From Vulcanisaeta thermophila (GTDB lineage Archaea > Thermoproteota > Thermoprotei > Thermoproteales > Thermocladiaceae), in the NCBI RefSeq assembly GCF_001748385.1, contig NZ_BCLI01000004.1, positions 62,001 through 126,000 of the forward strand: 64,000 bases of DNA. Reading direction: 5' to 3'. The translations under genes and the position numbers were made by a program. The notes beneath the pieces are model-generated. The model saw nothing but the letters and a program-made list of their open reading frames with translations. It did no database searches and was not told where the DNA came from. Shown here piece by piece: positions 51,919-60,919 of the stretch. Each line of letters opens with the position of its first letter. Position 1 is the stretch's first letter.

Positions 51919-52587
51919 GTGGCCAGGAGGGCTGTGTTGTTGCTGTCGGGAGGTATTGATTCCGCGGTTGCCCTGTACCTCCTTAGGTCCAGGGATTACG
52001 AGGTTATTGCCCTGAGCATTAACTACCCAGGTAGGGGCGAGAGGGAGAGGGAGTTCGCCAGGAAGTTGGCTGAGTTGACTGGTGCGAGGCTTGTGGAGGT
52101 GGATTTACCATTCATGAGGGAGGTCATTGAGCTTTGGCCCAGGGATGAGGATAGGCCCGATCACCTGAAAGGTGCCCACCCGAGCACGGTGCCCGCTAGG
52201 AACGCCCTAATATACTCAGTGGCTGCTTACTTCGCGGAGATCTACGGTGCAGAGTTGATAGTTGCTGGGCATAATGCTGAGGATGCCAATTACTTCCCCG
52301 ATGCCAATGCCAGGTTTAGGCTTTACATGAGTAGGGCATTGACCCTGGGCACGTACATTGGTAGGAAGAGGGGGTTGAAAGTAGTGGCACCACTGTCCAA
52401 ACTCACAAAAACCCAGGTGGTCAAGCTGGGGCTCAGTTTAGGCGTGCCCTTTGAATACACATGGTCCTGCCACAACAACGGTGATAAACCCTGCGGTAAA
52501 TGCACAGGCTGCCTAATGAGGAAGAGGGCCTTTGAGGAGTTGGGTATTGAAGACCCACTGGAGAGGGCGCTCAGGCTTAAGCCATAA
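51919..52587 (+). CDS. queC: 7-cyano-7-deazaguanine synthase
   Basis: 222 aa PP-loop ATPase that converts carboxy-deazaguanine to preQ0, here a precursor of archaeosine in tRNA. The PP-loop is LLLSGGIDSAVAL (residues 7-19) and the zinc site WSCHNNGDKPCGKCTGC has four cysteines. VPARNALIYSVAAYFAE is also typical. Start is GTG 51919. Its stop abuts the convergent aminotransferase stop. Confidence 0.94.
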   Translation: MARRAVLLLSGGIDSAVALYLLRSRDYEVIALSINYPGRGEREREFARKLAELTGARLVEVDLPFMREVIELWPRDEDRPDHLKGAHPSTVPARNALIYSVAAYFAEIYGAELIVAGHNAEDANYFPDANARFRLYMSRALTLGTYIGRKRGLKVVAPLSKLTKTQVVKLGLSLGVPFEYTWSCHNNGDKPCGKCTGCLMRKRAFEELGIEDPLERALRLKP

Positions 52588-53766
52588 CTAACGGGCCTCT
52601 CTTAAGTATTTACTCATCAACTCCAGGAACCTATCCACCTCATCCACAGTATTATATGCATGGGGCGACACCCTAATAATCCCAGGCCTAGGTGACACCA
52701 CAACACCATGCTTGCTTAAGTAATTGGCCAGGTTGTATGGATCCCTGAATTCGAAGGTTACTATGGCCGCATGCGAGTCAAGGGGTGTGGTGACCCTAAG
52801 CCCCAGGTTGCTCAACCCCTCAACAAGCCTCCTGAACAACGTACTAGTGTGGTCGGCAAACCTGTTGGGTAACTCGTACTTGTTAATCAACCTCATGGAG
52901 GCCAGTGTGCCCTCAAAGGCCACCACCGGCCACGTGCCCCACTCGAGCCTAGAGGCATCCCCGGCGGGCTTGAAGTCCTCAATGTTTATGGGCCTCTCAA
53001 ACAATCTCTCGCCCCTCAACCTCCTACTCACTTGGTTATCCTCAATGCCCATCCAACCCGAGAACATGGGCTCAAGCCCACCCAGTAATTCATCACTTAC
53101 GTAAACAAAGCCTGCGCCGTGGGGCCCCATCAACCATTTATAACTCCCTGTGATCAACGCATCAACACCATCCTTAGTAACGTCTATGGGTATGACGCCC
53201 ACCGCGTGGAATGCGTCTGTAATCATAATGGCGCCCCTCGCATGGGCTATCTCAGTCAGTTCCTTAATCCTCTCCCTATAACCTGTCACCCAGGATACGT
53301 AGTCCACGAAAACCACCGCCGTATTATCATCAATCAGCTTCTCGTAGGTTTCCAGGGGCACGTAACCACCAACTGCCCTGGCAATCCTAACCTCCCTAAT
53401 AGCACCACGTCTTCTTAAGGCGTGGAATGAAAACACGCCCGTGGGGAAGTTCAACTCGCTAATAACCACGTTAGAGCCAGGCCTAAACCTGAGGGTACTG
53501 AGTAGTGCGTTTAACCCATGCGTTGCGCTGGGCACGGCGGCTATGTTACTCGGGGGCGCATTGATAAGCCTCCCAAACTCCCTCTTAGCCTCCACAATAT
53601 GATCCAGGGCCAACTCCCAAGGCTCGCCCTCGGTAATCCACAGGTTCAGGAATTCATTCACCGCATCAACCGCATCCTTCGTTAATGGACCAGCACCGGC
53701 ATTGTCGAGGTAAACCCTCCTCCTAGTTATGGGGATGTGTTCCCTCAGGTCTTCAAGCCAACCCAT
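52588..53766 (-). CDS. Class V aminotransferase / cysteine-desulfurase-like PLP enzyme
   Basis: 392 aa fold-type I PLP enzyme. YLDNAGAGPLTKDAVDAVN opens the fold; ITDAFHAVGVIPIDV carries the pyridine-binding Asp, and TGSYKWLMGPHGAGFVY holds the Schiff-base Lys. The long KWLMGPHG and absence of an obvious catalytic Cys near the C-terminus make it closer to isopenicillin-N-epimerase-like enzymes than to a cysteine desulfurase. Substrate unknown. Confidence 0.85.
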   Translation of the reverse strand: MGWLEDLREHIPITRRRVYLDNAGAGPLTKDAVDAVNEFLNLWITEGEPWELALDHIVEAKREFGRLINAPPSNIAAVPSATHGLNALLSTLRFRPGSNVVISELNFPTGVFSFHALRRRGAIREVRIARAVGGYVPLETYEKLIDDNTAVVFVDYVSWVTGYRERIKELTEIAHARGAIMITDAFHAVGVIPIDVTKDGVDALITGSYKWLMGPHGAGFVYVSDELLGGLEPMFSGWMGIEDNQVSRRLRGERLFERPINIEDFKPAGDASRLEWGTWPVVAFEGTLASMRLINKYELPNRFADHTSTLFRRLVEGLSNLGLRVTTPLDSHAAIVTFEFRDPYNLANYLSKHGVVVSPRPGIIRVSPHAYNTVDEVDRFLELMSKYLREAR

Positions 53767-53859
53767 TACCCATGCCTATTAAACCCCCTATTAAGGCTTA
53801 GCCCATTGCACCAAAACCAGTGCTTCATCATTATTGACGTGAATAACGAGCGCCCGTAC

Positions 53860-54135
53860 TCACTGCCTGGAACCCACGTTGGGGTTAATGACGGTGGTTG
53901 CCCCTGAGAGTGCGGACGCCGTATTAATGTCACCACACCTACTCAGTAGTTCAGCCATAACCTCCACAATGGCCCTCATGACCGAGGTCCTGGTGGGCTC
54001 CTGAACCTCCACGCAGATCTTAAGCTCGTCACAGAGTTCGCGGAATTGCTTAAGCACATCGTCGAACCGTCCATCCGGGTTCACCAACCAATTAATTATG
54101 TAGTAAATGGACTTAACGTAGCTCTCCCTATCCAT
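53860..54135 (-). CDS. Small uncharacterised helical protein
   Basis: 91 aa, helical, with no motif recognised (KSIYYIINWLVNP; SVMRAIVEVMAELLSRC). Same strand as the PAPS-reductase-like gene, 38 nt after its stop, possibly co-transcribed. Confidence 0.5.
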   Translation of the reverse strand: MDRESYVKSIYYIINWLVNPDGRFDDVLKQFRELCDELKICVEVQEPTRTSVMRAIVEVMAELLSRCGDINTASALSGATTVINPNVGSRQ

Positions 54136-54173
54136 CGAAAGTTAAGTATTAAGTAGGTTAATAAGGCAACAAC

Positions 54174-56012
54174 TTAAGCCCTGCGTAGTCCAGGATTCCT
54201 ATAAACCAGGTACTGGGCGGAGGGGCAGGCTGTGGAGCATAGTAGGCAGTTTATGCACCTGCTCTCATCAACGGTGAATGAGGGCCCAGGGCCCAATCTG
54301 GAGAGGGCCTTCGTGGGGCACCAATTAATGCAGAGGTTGCACTCACCGCATATGGATGCCCTGGAGACCAAACCAGCTATGTGCACGGCCAGTCCCCCAT
54401 CACTTGTTATTATGGACACTGAGTTATCACCTTTAATAACGACCCTGGCCTCGCCAAGCTTACCCTTCACGAGGTACCCATCGCTAGTCCTCTCAACCCT
54501 ACCAACCATCTTGAGGAATTGACCAAGGGTTTCATAGTTAATCCCCCTCGCGGACACCAGATTAAGTGCATCATCACTCCGTGAGATCCTTATTGGATAA
54601 TCCACCCTAAGCCTCACCTTCACATACCTAGCCATGTCACCGGGTATCTCCCTCCTCCAGCGCCATAGGCCGAGCCTCACGAAATCCTGGCCCAAGCCCT
54701 TCTCCTCAGCGTATTTCCTAAGCACCTCACCCAGCCTCGTGTAGATCCCAGGGTACCTCTCCTCAACCAGTTCGAACTCCGCCAACTCATTGGCTGGGCA
54801 TATGACGCAGCCCAGCCTGTCAAAGCCATACTCATAGGCCTTATTGTAGGGTAGTCCATTCATTATTATGTATCCCCAGACCTCCAGGGCGCTCCAATCC
54901 TGTATTGGGGCAACCACTATGTCCTTAGTGACCCACTTACTCCTTGAGACCATGGGTAACCTAGCCCTCTGGAAGGACTCCAGCGCCCTCTGGCCCACGA
55001 CGCTTATGTAGCCATTGGGGAACCTGTGGATCAGCGTGTCCGTTATCGGGCCCAGCTTAATCACCTTACAGCACCACCTGTAGTCCCGGGCTGGCGGCCC
55101 AAACTCATTAATGGCCCTCCAGTACTTGTCCCCTGCGGATGCTGTGATCAACTCCGCATTGTACCTGGTGGCTATTTCCTCCACGAATTCATAGGTCTCG
55201 GGGGCCTCTAGGCCCGTGTCGTTAAACAATATGTGAAACTTAACGCCCGTCCTAGCCGTTAGGTCCAGAACCACAAGGGAATCCTTACCCCCTGAGAAGG
55301 AGACCACTATGGGTAGTTTATACTCACTGAAGACCTTCCTGAGGAATTCCAGGGCCTTTTGGGCCTTTCTCTCCAGGTAATCCCTGTTCAACTCCACGAA
55401 GTCCTTCAGGGAGCTGGGTCTTGGGCTTGGTAGTGGGTCCCTGGCCCTCCAACTCTTGATTATCCTGAGCCTCGAACCCCTCATTAACTTGGCAACCCCG
55501 TGGAAGGAGCCATCCCTCGTGGACACGGCCACGTGCCTATACCTCTCACTGGGTAGGTTGGCACTCATTATTAGGTTGGCATGCACGTCATAACGTTGGG
55601 GTAGTTTGTCCATGTTTACTATTGCCCAGTAACCAAGCCTTAGGCTCATGATCTCCGCAACACCCTCGTAGAGGGGTCTGAAGCGCCAGGTCTTTCTTTC
55701 CACATCATAGAACCTGTGCCCAATAACCCTACCCCTCACAATAACCTCATCGGCCTGGTCTGCATAACCTGGTATTTTATTTAGAAGGATGACCTCATTA
55801 TCGGGTATTAAGCGCCTGGCGAGCTCCTCACTCCCGAACTCATTAATGATGGCGTTCCTCGTGATCTCTATATCCACTGGGAATGCGGGCCTAACGTCGC
55901 CAGGCCTGGTTAACCTGACTATACTGAGTGATGCGCATCTCCTGCTCCCCAACTCCTTACTGAGTATTGGGACGTTGCGATCATCGCACCAGTAAATTAC
56001 GGGCATCCCCAT
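54174..56012 (-). CDS. PAPS reductase-family PP-loop protein fused to a two-cluster ferredoxin domain
   Basis: 612 aa. An N-terminal domain (1-185, starting PVIYWCDDRNVPIL) precedes a PP-loop sulfotransferase-like domain with VSFSGGKDSLVVLDL (about 236-250) and FNDTGLEAPETYEFVEE. C-terminal clusters are CGECNLCINWCPTKA and CINCLLCSTACPSAQ. Archaeal fusions of this type are annotated as phosphoadenosine phosphosulfate reductase; their true role (sulfate assimilation or sulfur transfer) is not settled. The N-terminal WC...C pattern may bind zinc. Confidence 0.85.
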   Translation of the reverse strand: MGMPVIYWCDDRNVPILSKELGSRRCASLSIVRLTRPGDVRPAFPVDIEITRNAIINEFGSEELARRLIPDNEVILLNKIPGYADQADEVIVRGRVIGHRFYDVERKTWRFRPLYEGVAEIMSLRLGYWAIVNMDKLPQRYDVHANLIMSANLPSERYRHVAVSTRDGSFHGVAKLMRGSRLRIIKSWRARDPLPSPRPSSLKDFVELNRDYLERKAQKALEFLRKVFSEYKLPIVVSFSGGKDSLVVLDLTARTGVKFHILFNDTGLEAPETYEFVEEIATRYNAELITASAGDKYWRAINEFGPPARDYRWCCKVIKLGPITDTLIHRFPNGYISVVGQRALESFQRARLPMVSRSKWVTKDIVVAPIQDWSALEVWGYIIMNGLPYNKAYEYGFDRLGCVICPANELAEFELVEERYPGIYTRLGEVLRKYAEEKGLGQDFVRLGLWRWRREIPGDMARYVKVRLRVDYPIRISRSDDALNLVSARGINYETLGQFLKMVGRVERTSDGYLVKGKLGEARVVIKGDNSVSIITSDGGLAVHIAGLVSRASICGECNLCINWCPTKALSRLGPGPSFTVDESRCINCLLCSTACPSAQYLVYRNPGLRRA

Positions 56013-56083
56013 GAATCATAAGGCCCCTGATTTATTAAACCAAGTGGCACTGTTAATTTTAAACCATCCCTAACCAGGCAGGG

Positions 56084-56452
56084 TCACTTCATATTCCTAA
56101 GGAGCTTCTGCCGCGTGCCCTCGTCCAGGAGCCCCATAACCCTATTTATGATCTGGGCATCCCTATCCGCGAGCCTCTTATCCAGGCTCGCCACAACCCT
56201 GGATCTAAGGGCGAGACCAGCCCTGACCACGTCATCGGGGTAGCTGGCCAGTATCGTCATTGTGGTCCTGCACCAATTAATGTACTCCTCATCAGTAGCC
56301 CTCTCTGCCAGTGTGGATATCACGCTCCTAAGGGCTTGGAACGCCTGGTCCTCCTTCATTGTGAACAGGGATTGGAGAATACCCCTGATGGTCTCTTCCC
56401 TCTGTTTTTCGGGGAGCCTCGCAATTGATATTGGATCCAATTGGGAACTCAC
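56084..56452 (-). CDS. Uncharacterised helical protein
   Basis: 122 aa, predicted all-helical (REETIRGILQSLFTMKEDQAF; ALRSRVVASLDKRLADRDA). No family recognised. Start GTG 56452 is about 22 nt after a TATA-like CTTATTAAATTAA. It sits upstream of and in the same direction as the PAPS-reductase fusion, with a 71-nt gap. Confidence 0.55.
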   Translation of the reverse strand: MSSQLDPISIARLPEKQREETIRGILQSLFTMKEDQAFQALRSVISTLAERATDEEYINWCRTTMTILASYPDDVVRAGLALRSRVVASLDKRLADRDAQIINRVMGLLDEGTRQKLLRNMK

Positions 56453-56635
56453 ACGTGATCATAATAATTAATTTAATAAGGATTACTAGGGTGATGGTTT
56501 ACTTTGGACATGGGTCATGGGCCCCTTTTAGTCTATAAATAATCAATATTATTTGTGAACATGCCTATTAATGGGTAGGTAATGCTTAAATAACCTATAA
56601 ATTGAGCATGACTGGTATGGGTGGTGTAGAAATCC

Positions 56636-58174
56636 GTGGAGGTACTCGACACGACGTTGAGGGACGGTGCTCAAACCACGGGCGTATCCTTCACACTGAA
56701 TGACAAGATCAGGATAGCACTGGCCCTGGATGAGCTTGGTGTTGATTATATAGAGGGTGGGTGGCCTGGTTCAAATCCCAAGGACGCTGAGTTCTTCAAG
56801 GCCATGAAGAACCACTCACTGAGCCACTCTAAGCTTGCGGTTTTCGGCAGCACCAGGAGGAAGGGGGTTAGGGTTGAGGAGGATCAGAACGTGAGGGCAA
56901 TACTGGATTCTGGGGTTGACGTGGCCGTCATAGTGGGTAAGTCCTGGACCCTACACGTTACCGAGGTCCTAAGGACCACGTTGGAGGAGAACCTGGAGAT
57001 GATATACGACACCATAAGGTACCTAAGGGACCATGGGCTCAGGGTAATATTCGACGCGGAGCACTTCTACCAGGGCTTCAGGGAAAACCCGGACTACGCA
57101 ATGAGGGTTGTCAAAACGGCTGAGGAGGCGGGCGCCGAGGTCGTGGTGCTCGCGGACACAAACGGTGCCATGCTACCCCACGAGGTCCATGAAATAACGG
57201 CCAGGATGGTCAGGGAGGTCAAGGTTAAGGTGGGACTCCACATGCATAATGACTCGGGCTGTGCCGTGGCCAACACAATAATGGGGGTGCTGGCTGGTGC
57301 GAGGCATGTTCAGGGTACAATAAACGGGCTTGGTGAAAGAACGGGCAATGCGGATCTGGTGCAGGTAATACCAAACCTAGCCCTTAAGATGGGCTTTAAG
57401 GTACTTAAGAATCCCAATGGGTTGAGGAGGCTCAGGGAGGTGTCGAGGCTCGTTTATGAACTATCGGGGCTTCAACCCAACCCGTACCAACCCTACGTTG
57501 GCGACTACGCCTTTAGCCACAAGGCTGGTTACCACGTGGATGGTGTTATGAAGGTCACCAGGGCCTATGAGCACGTGGACCCAGGCCTAGTGGGTAACGC
57601 CAGGAGGTTCGTGGTCTCCGAGCTCTCCGGCGCTGCAAACCTTGTGGTGTACCTTGATGAGCTGGGCTTTGATATTGATAAGAACGATCCAGGACTAAGG
57701 AGGGCATTGAGTAAGATAAAGGAGATGGAGAACATGGGTTACAGCTTCGACTTGGCGCCAGCCTCGGCAGTACTCATAATCCTCAGGGAGATGGGGTTGT
57801 TCAGGGATAGGATCACGGTGGATTACTACAAGGTAGTCAGTGATGATAGGGTCCACGTAGCAGTGGTGAAGGTTAACGGGGAGATAGGCGTGGCCGAGGG
57901 GGTGGGGCCAGTCCACGCAATAGACCTAGCCATCAGGAACGCCATTAGTAAATTATTCCCGGAACTAAACAGGGTATCATTGACGGACTACAGGGTTGTA
58001 TTGCCAGGGGAGGTGAAGAGTACGGAGAGCGTGGTAAGGGTACTCATTGAACTAAGCGACGGCGTTAGGAGATGGCGCACCCTGGGTGTTTCTGGAAGCA
58101 TAATAAAGGCCAGCCTGGACGCCCTGGTAGATGGGTATAACTATGCAGTGTTGATAAGTGAGAGACGACGGTAG
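56636..58174 (+). CDS. cimA: (R)-citramalate synthase
   Basis: 512 aa, HMGL-like TIM barrel plus a C-terminal LeuA-type regulatory domain. VLDTTLRDGAQTTGVSF is the catalytic start; VGLHMHNDSGCAVANT gives the metal-binding HxHND, and GTINGLGERTGNADL the ERTGN motif. It condenses pyruvate with acetyl-CoA, starting the threonine-independent isoleucine route. The start is GTG 56636, since an upstream in-frame TAG closes the frame. A G9 run follows the stop at 58176-58184. Confidence 0.88.
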   Translation: MEVLDTTLRDGAQTTGVSFTLNDKIRIALALDELGVDYIEGGWPGSNPKDAEFFKAMKNHSLSHSKLAVFGSTRRKGVRVEEDQNVRAILDSGVDVAVIVGKSWTLHVTEVLRTTLEENLEMIYDTIRYLRDHGLRVIFDAEHFYQGFRENPDYAMRVVKTAEEAGAEVVVLADTNGAMLPHEVHEITARMVREVKVKVGLHMHNDSGCAVANTIMGVLAGARHVQGTINGLGERTGNADLVQVIPNLALKMGFKVLKNPNGLRRLREVSRLVYELSGLQPNPYQPYVGDYAFSHKAGYHVDGVMKVTRAYEHVDPGLVGNARRFVVSELSGAANLVVYLDELGFDIDKNDPGLRRALSKIKEMENMGYSFDLAPASAVLIILREMGLFRDRITVDYYKVVSDDRVHVAVVKVNGEIGVAEGVGPVHAIDLAIRNAISKLFPELNRVSLTDYRVVLPGEVKSTESVVRVLIELSDGVRRWRTLGVSGSIIKASLDALVDGYNYAVLISERRR

Positions 58175-58314
58175 TGGGGGGGGGACCCGGAAATACTAAT
58201 TACGGGGGTTATTAATTAAAAACACGTATTTACAATGAACCATGCCAGCGAATTTTAAATATTAAATCATTATTTATCCCCGCAAAGCACATATATAGTA
58301 AATTTCAAGAGATA

Positions 58315-58327
58315 ATGTTTAAAAGGA
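58315..58327 (+). promoter_or_regulatory. TATA-like box for the aspartate kinase operon
   Basis: ATGTTTAAAAGGA at 58315-58327 lies about 37 nt before ATG 58358. A second TATA-like GCTATATAGG is at 58341-58350. Confidence 0.4.
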
Positions 58328-58446
58328 GGGGTTGTTCGGGGCTATATAGGTGACCCGATGGAAATGGAAACCCTGTACTAAAACGGGGCGTAAGGATCAG
58401 TAAGATAGGTGGTTCACTACTCACGAGTGGTTCAGTCCTAAATGTT

Positions 58447-59478
58447 GTGAGTAATGTCGTAAAGAGGGACCTCGGGGGTGGTGGGTTAATCCTCGTGGTC
58501 TCCGCAATGAAGGGCGTCACGGACAACCTAATAATGGCTTATGAAAATAAGGACGTGAACCTATTGGGTAAGGCCCTGGAGCAGTATGCCGAGGAGGCTT
58601 ATAACCTGGGTTTGACTTACATGGAGAGAGCCCTTGAGTACGTGGGTCAGGAATTGAGGGAGTTAATAAGCATTAGGGAGCCCTGGGCAAGGGATTACTT
58701 CATAGTACATGGCGAATTACTATCTGTACTGCTCATAGAGGGTGTGTTAAGGGATGTGTTGGGTATAAATGCAAAGGCCGTTTACAACCCGGGCATTGTA
58801 ACTAATGAGAATTGGGGTGAGGCCATGGTGATGCCTGAGAGTGAGGGAGCTGTTAGGGAGGTTATGATGAGGGTCCTGGGTAAGTACGACGTGGTTGTGG
58901 TGCCTGGGTTCCTGGGCGTGAGTACCGAGGGTAGGTATACCTCGCTGGGTAGGGGTGGTAGTGATTACACGGCATCGTTAATAGCCAGTTACCTGAACGC
59001 AGAGAAGTTAACATACTACACGGACAGTGGTGGTGTCCTGAGTGGGGACCCGAGGATCGTGGATTCACCAACCCTGGTACCCATGCTTAGTTACGAAGAG
59101 GCCCACGCGGCTTCTAGGGTTGGTGCTAAGAAGTTCCATCCAAGGACCTTTGAACCCCTGATGAAGAGTAGGGTTAGGACCTTCATAACCAGCCCCTGGT
59201 CCCCCGAGGGCACGTACGTGGTCAATGACTGTGTTAGGTACCCCAAGGTGGTTTCAGTTAAGGGGCTTGGTGATGGGGCCGCGCTGGTTTCAGTGATTGG
59301 TTGTGTAATGGATGAGGAGGAGTATAAGGGTGAGGTTATGGAGTTGATGATGGGTTACGAACCACTGAACGTTGTGGAGTTGAGCCGCGATGTGGTGTCC
59401 GTGAGGGTTAGGGAGTGGGATGTTGGTGTTAAGCTTGCCAGGGAGCTACACTCATGGGTGAGAAGATGGATCGCATAA
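58447..59478 (+). CDS. lysC: Aspartate kinase (N-terminus damaged or misread)
   Basis: 343 aa from GTG 58447, but this is not the true N-terminus. In-frame codons from 58390 encode VRISKIGGSLLTSGSVLNVV, the kinase's K-x-GGS nucleotide motif, and no standard start codon exists between TGA 58351 and 58447. ATG 58358 is in another frame, ending after seven codons; adding one base (e.g. in an A-run between 58361 and 58370) would join them. Other motifs: VVSAMKGVTDNL, LGRGGSDYTASL, YTDSGGVLSGDP. The C-terminal ACT region is shorter than usual. It phosphorylates aspartate for Thr/Met synthesis. Confidence 0.85.
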   Translation: MSNVVKRDLGGGGLILVVSAMKGVTDNLIMAYENKDVNLLGKALEQYAEEAYNLGLTYMERALEYVGQELRELISIREPWARDYFIVHGELLSVLLIEGVLRDVLGINAKAVYNPGIVTNENWGEAMVMPESEGAVREVMMRVLGKYDVVVVPGFLGVSTEGRYTSLGRGGSDYTASLIASYLNAEKLTYYTDSGGVLSGDPRIVDSPTLVPMLSYEEAHAASRVGAKKFHPRTFEPLMKSRVRTFITSPWSPEGTYVVNDCVRYPKVVSVKGLGDGAALVSVIGCVMDEEEYKGEVMELMMGYEPLNVVELSRDVVSVRVREWDVGVKLARELHSWVRRWIA

Positions 59479-60491
59479 AGGTATCCATACTGGGGGCCAC
59501 GGGACTCGTGGGGCAGTGGATGGTTAAGCTGCTGGAGAACCACCCATTCATAGACGTGGTCCATCTATCAGCATCGCCGGGGAAGATTGGTAGGAAGTAT
59601 GGCGAGGTTGTTCACTGGTTCATACCAGGTGATGTGCCTGAGTATGCCAGGGACATAACCCTGGTATCCACGGAGCCGAGGGACCATAAGGATGTGGATG
59701 TGGTGCTATCGGCATTACCCAACGAGGTGGCCCTACCCGTGGAGCAGGCATTACTAAGCAGTGGGTTGAACGTGATATCGAACGCATCGCCGGAGAGGAT
59801 GAATCCCAAGGTTCCGTTGATAAACCCCGAGGTTAATTGGGACCACCTAAACATCCTAAGGGAGGTTAAGGGTAACTGGTTCGTTAAGAACCCCAACTGC
59901 ACCGCGGCAATTATATCCATGCCCCTGAAGCCCATCCAGGACTTGGTGAAGGAGCTCCACATAGTGACCCTGCAGGCGGTCTCCGGCGCTGGTTACCTCG
60001 GGTTGTCATACTTAGCCATTGATGGTAATGTAATACCCTTCATAAAGGGTGAGGAGGAGAAGATAGATGCTGAGCTGAATAAAATGCTGGGTAAGCTAGA
60101 CGGTGGGTCTTACAAACCCTGGGGCGTTAATGTGTATGTGACCACGACCAGGGTCCCCGTTAAGTACGGGCACATGGCCATTATACACGCAGTGCTTAAG
60201 GACAATGCCAACGTGGATGTTAAGGAAATAACACGGAGGCTGGTTAGCTTCAGGTCACTGCCCCAGGAGAGGGAACTACCCACGGCGCCCAGGGAACCCA
60301 TAAAGGTCATTGATAGGGTGGATGCACCCCAACCCATGAAGGACCTGGACCCAATGGCAGTTAGTGTGGGTAGGATTCAGTTAAGGAATAATGTGCTTAG
60401 GCTCATAGCCCTGGGCGATAACCTGGTCAGGGGCGCCGCTGGGATAACAATACTGACCCTGGAGACCATGAGGGCCATGAACTTAATATGA
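59454..60491 (+). CDS. asd: Aspartate-semialdehyde dehydrogenase
   Basis: 345 aa. VSILGATGLVGQWMVKLL binds NADP; KNPNCTAAIISMPL carries the catalytic Cys. Reduces aspartyl phosphate from the upstream kinase. It overlaps the kinase by 25 nt from ATG 59454; ATG 59466 would leave an overlap of 13. With the kinase and cimA it makes a compact amino-acid supply block. Confidence 0.95.
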   Translation: MGEKMDRIKVSILGATGLVGQWMVKLLENHPFIDVVHLSASPGKIGRKYGEVVHWFIPGDVPEYARDITLVSTEPRDHKDVDVVLSALPNEVALPVEQALLSSGLNVISNASPERMNPKVPLINPEVNWDHLNILREVKGNWFVKNPNCTAAIISMPLKPIQDLVKELHIVTLQAVSGAGYLGLSYLAIDGNVIPFIKGEEEKIDAELNKMLGKLDGGSYKPWGVNVYVTTTRVPVKYGHMAIIHAVLKDNANVDVKEITRRLVSFRSLPQERELPTAPREPIKVIDRVDAPQPMKDLDPMAVSVGRIQLRNNVLRLIALGDNLVRGAAGITILTLETMRAMNLI

Positions 60492-60495
60492 CCAT

Positions 60496-60525
60496 TTTAA
60501 TATTTTAAAATTTAATATTTTAAAA
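60496..60525. terminator. AT-rich tandem repeat between convergent genes
   Basis: TTTAATATTTTAAAA occurs twice in tandem (60496-60510 and 60511-60525), directly after asd and before the convergent gene ending at 60532. It gives T-rich runs on both strands, consistent with a bidirectional transcription terminator. Confidence 0.45.
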
Positions 60526-60531
60526 TGCGGT

Positions 60532-60789
60532 TTACTTAAGCCCCCTGTAGACCTCCCTCCCAGTATCAGTTATGTAAATAACAGTAGTATAGCCCAGCAT
60601 CTCAGTCCTAACTAGACCCTTATCCTCAAGTTTATAGATCACATCCATGGCATCCGTGGGAGTGAGACCGCTCCTCCTCAGGCCCTCACTAATATCCTCA
60701 AGGGTGACCCTGTCCTGCCCACGCTTATCACAAGCATCCCCAATGATCCTGAGGACCAGCTTCTCCCTATCACTTAACTCCGCGGGCAT
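60532..60789 (-). CDS. Small winged-helix DNA-binding protein
   Basis: 85 aa. LSDREKLVLRIIGDACD, VTLEDISEGLRRSGLTPTDAMDVIYKLEDKGLV and the terminal beta wing (TTVIYITDTGREVY) form a classic wHTH. Probably a transcription regulator. Targets unknown; the neighbouring flavoprotein and asd genes are candidates only by position. Confidence 0.7.
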   Translation of the reverse strand: MPAELSDREKLVLRIIGDACDKRGQDRVTLEDISEGLRRSGLTPTDAMDVIYKLEDKGLVRTEMLGYTTVIYITDTGREVYRGLK

Positions 60790-60919
60790 ACAGTGATTAA
60801 TTAAAACCTAAATAAATGCCTTATTTAACGTGACAAGTGAAATATTAATTCACGTGATGTATTCAAATTAATTTATAAGGATTAATTAGGCAGTAAAACA
60901 ATATTATTAAATAAATTAG

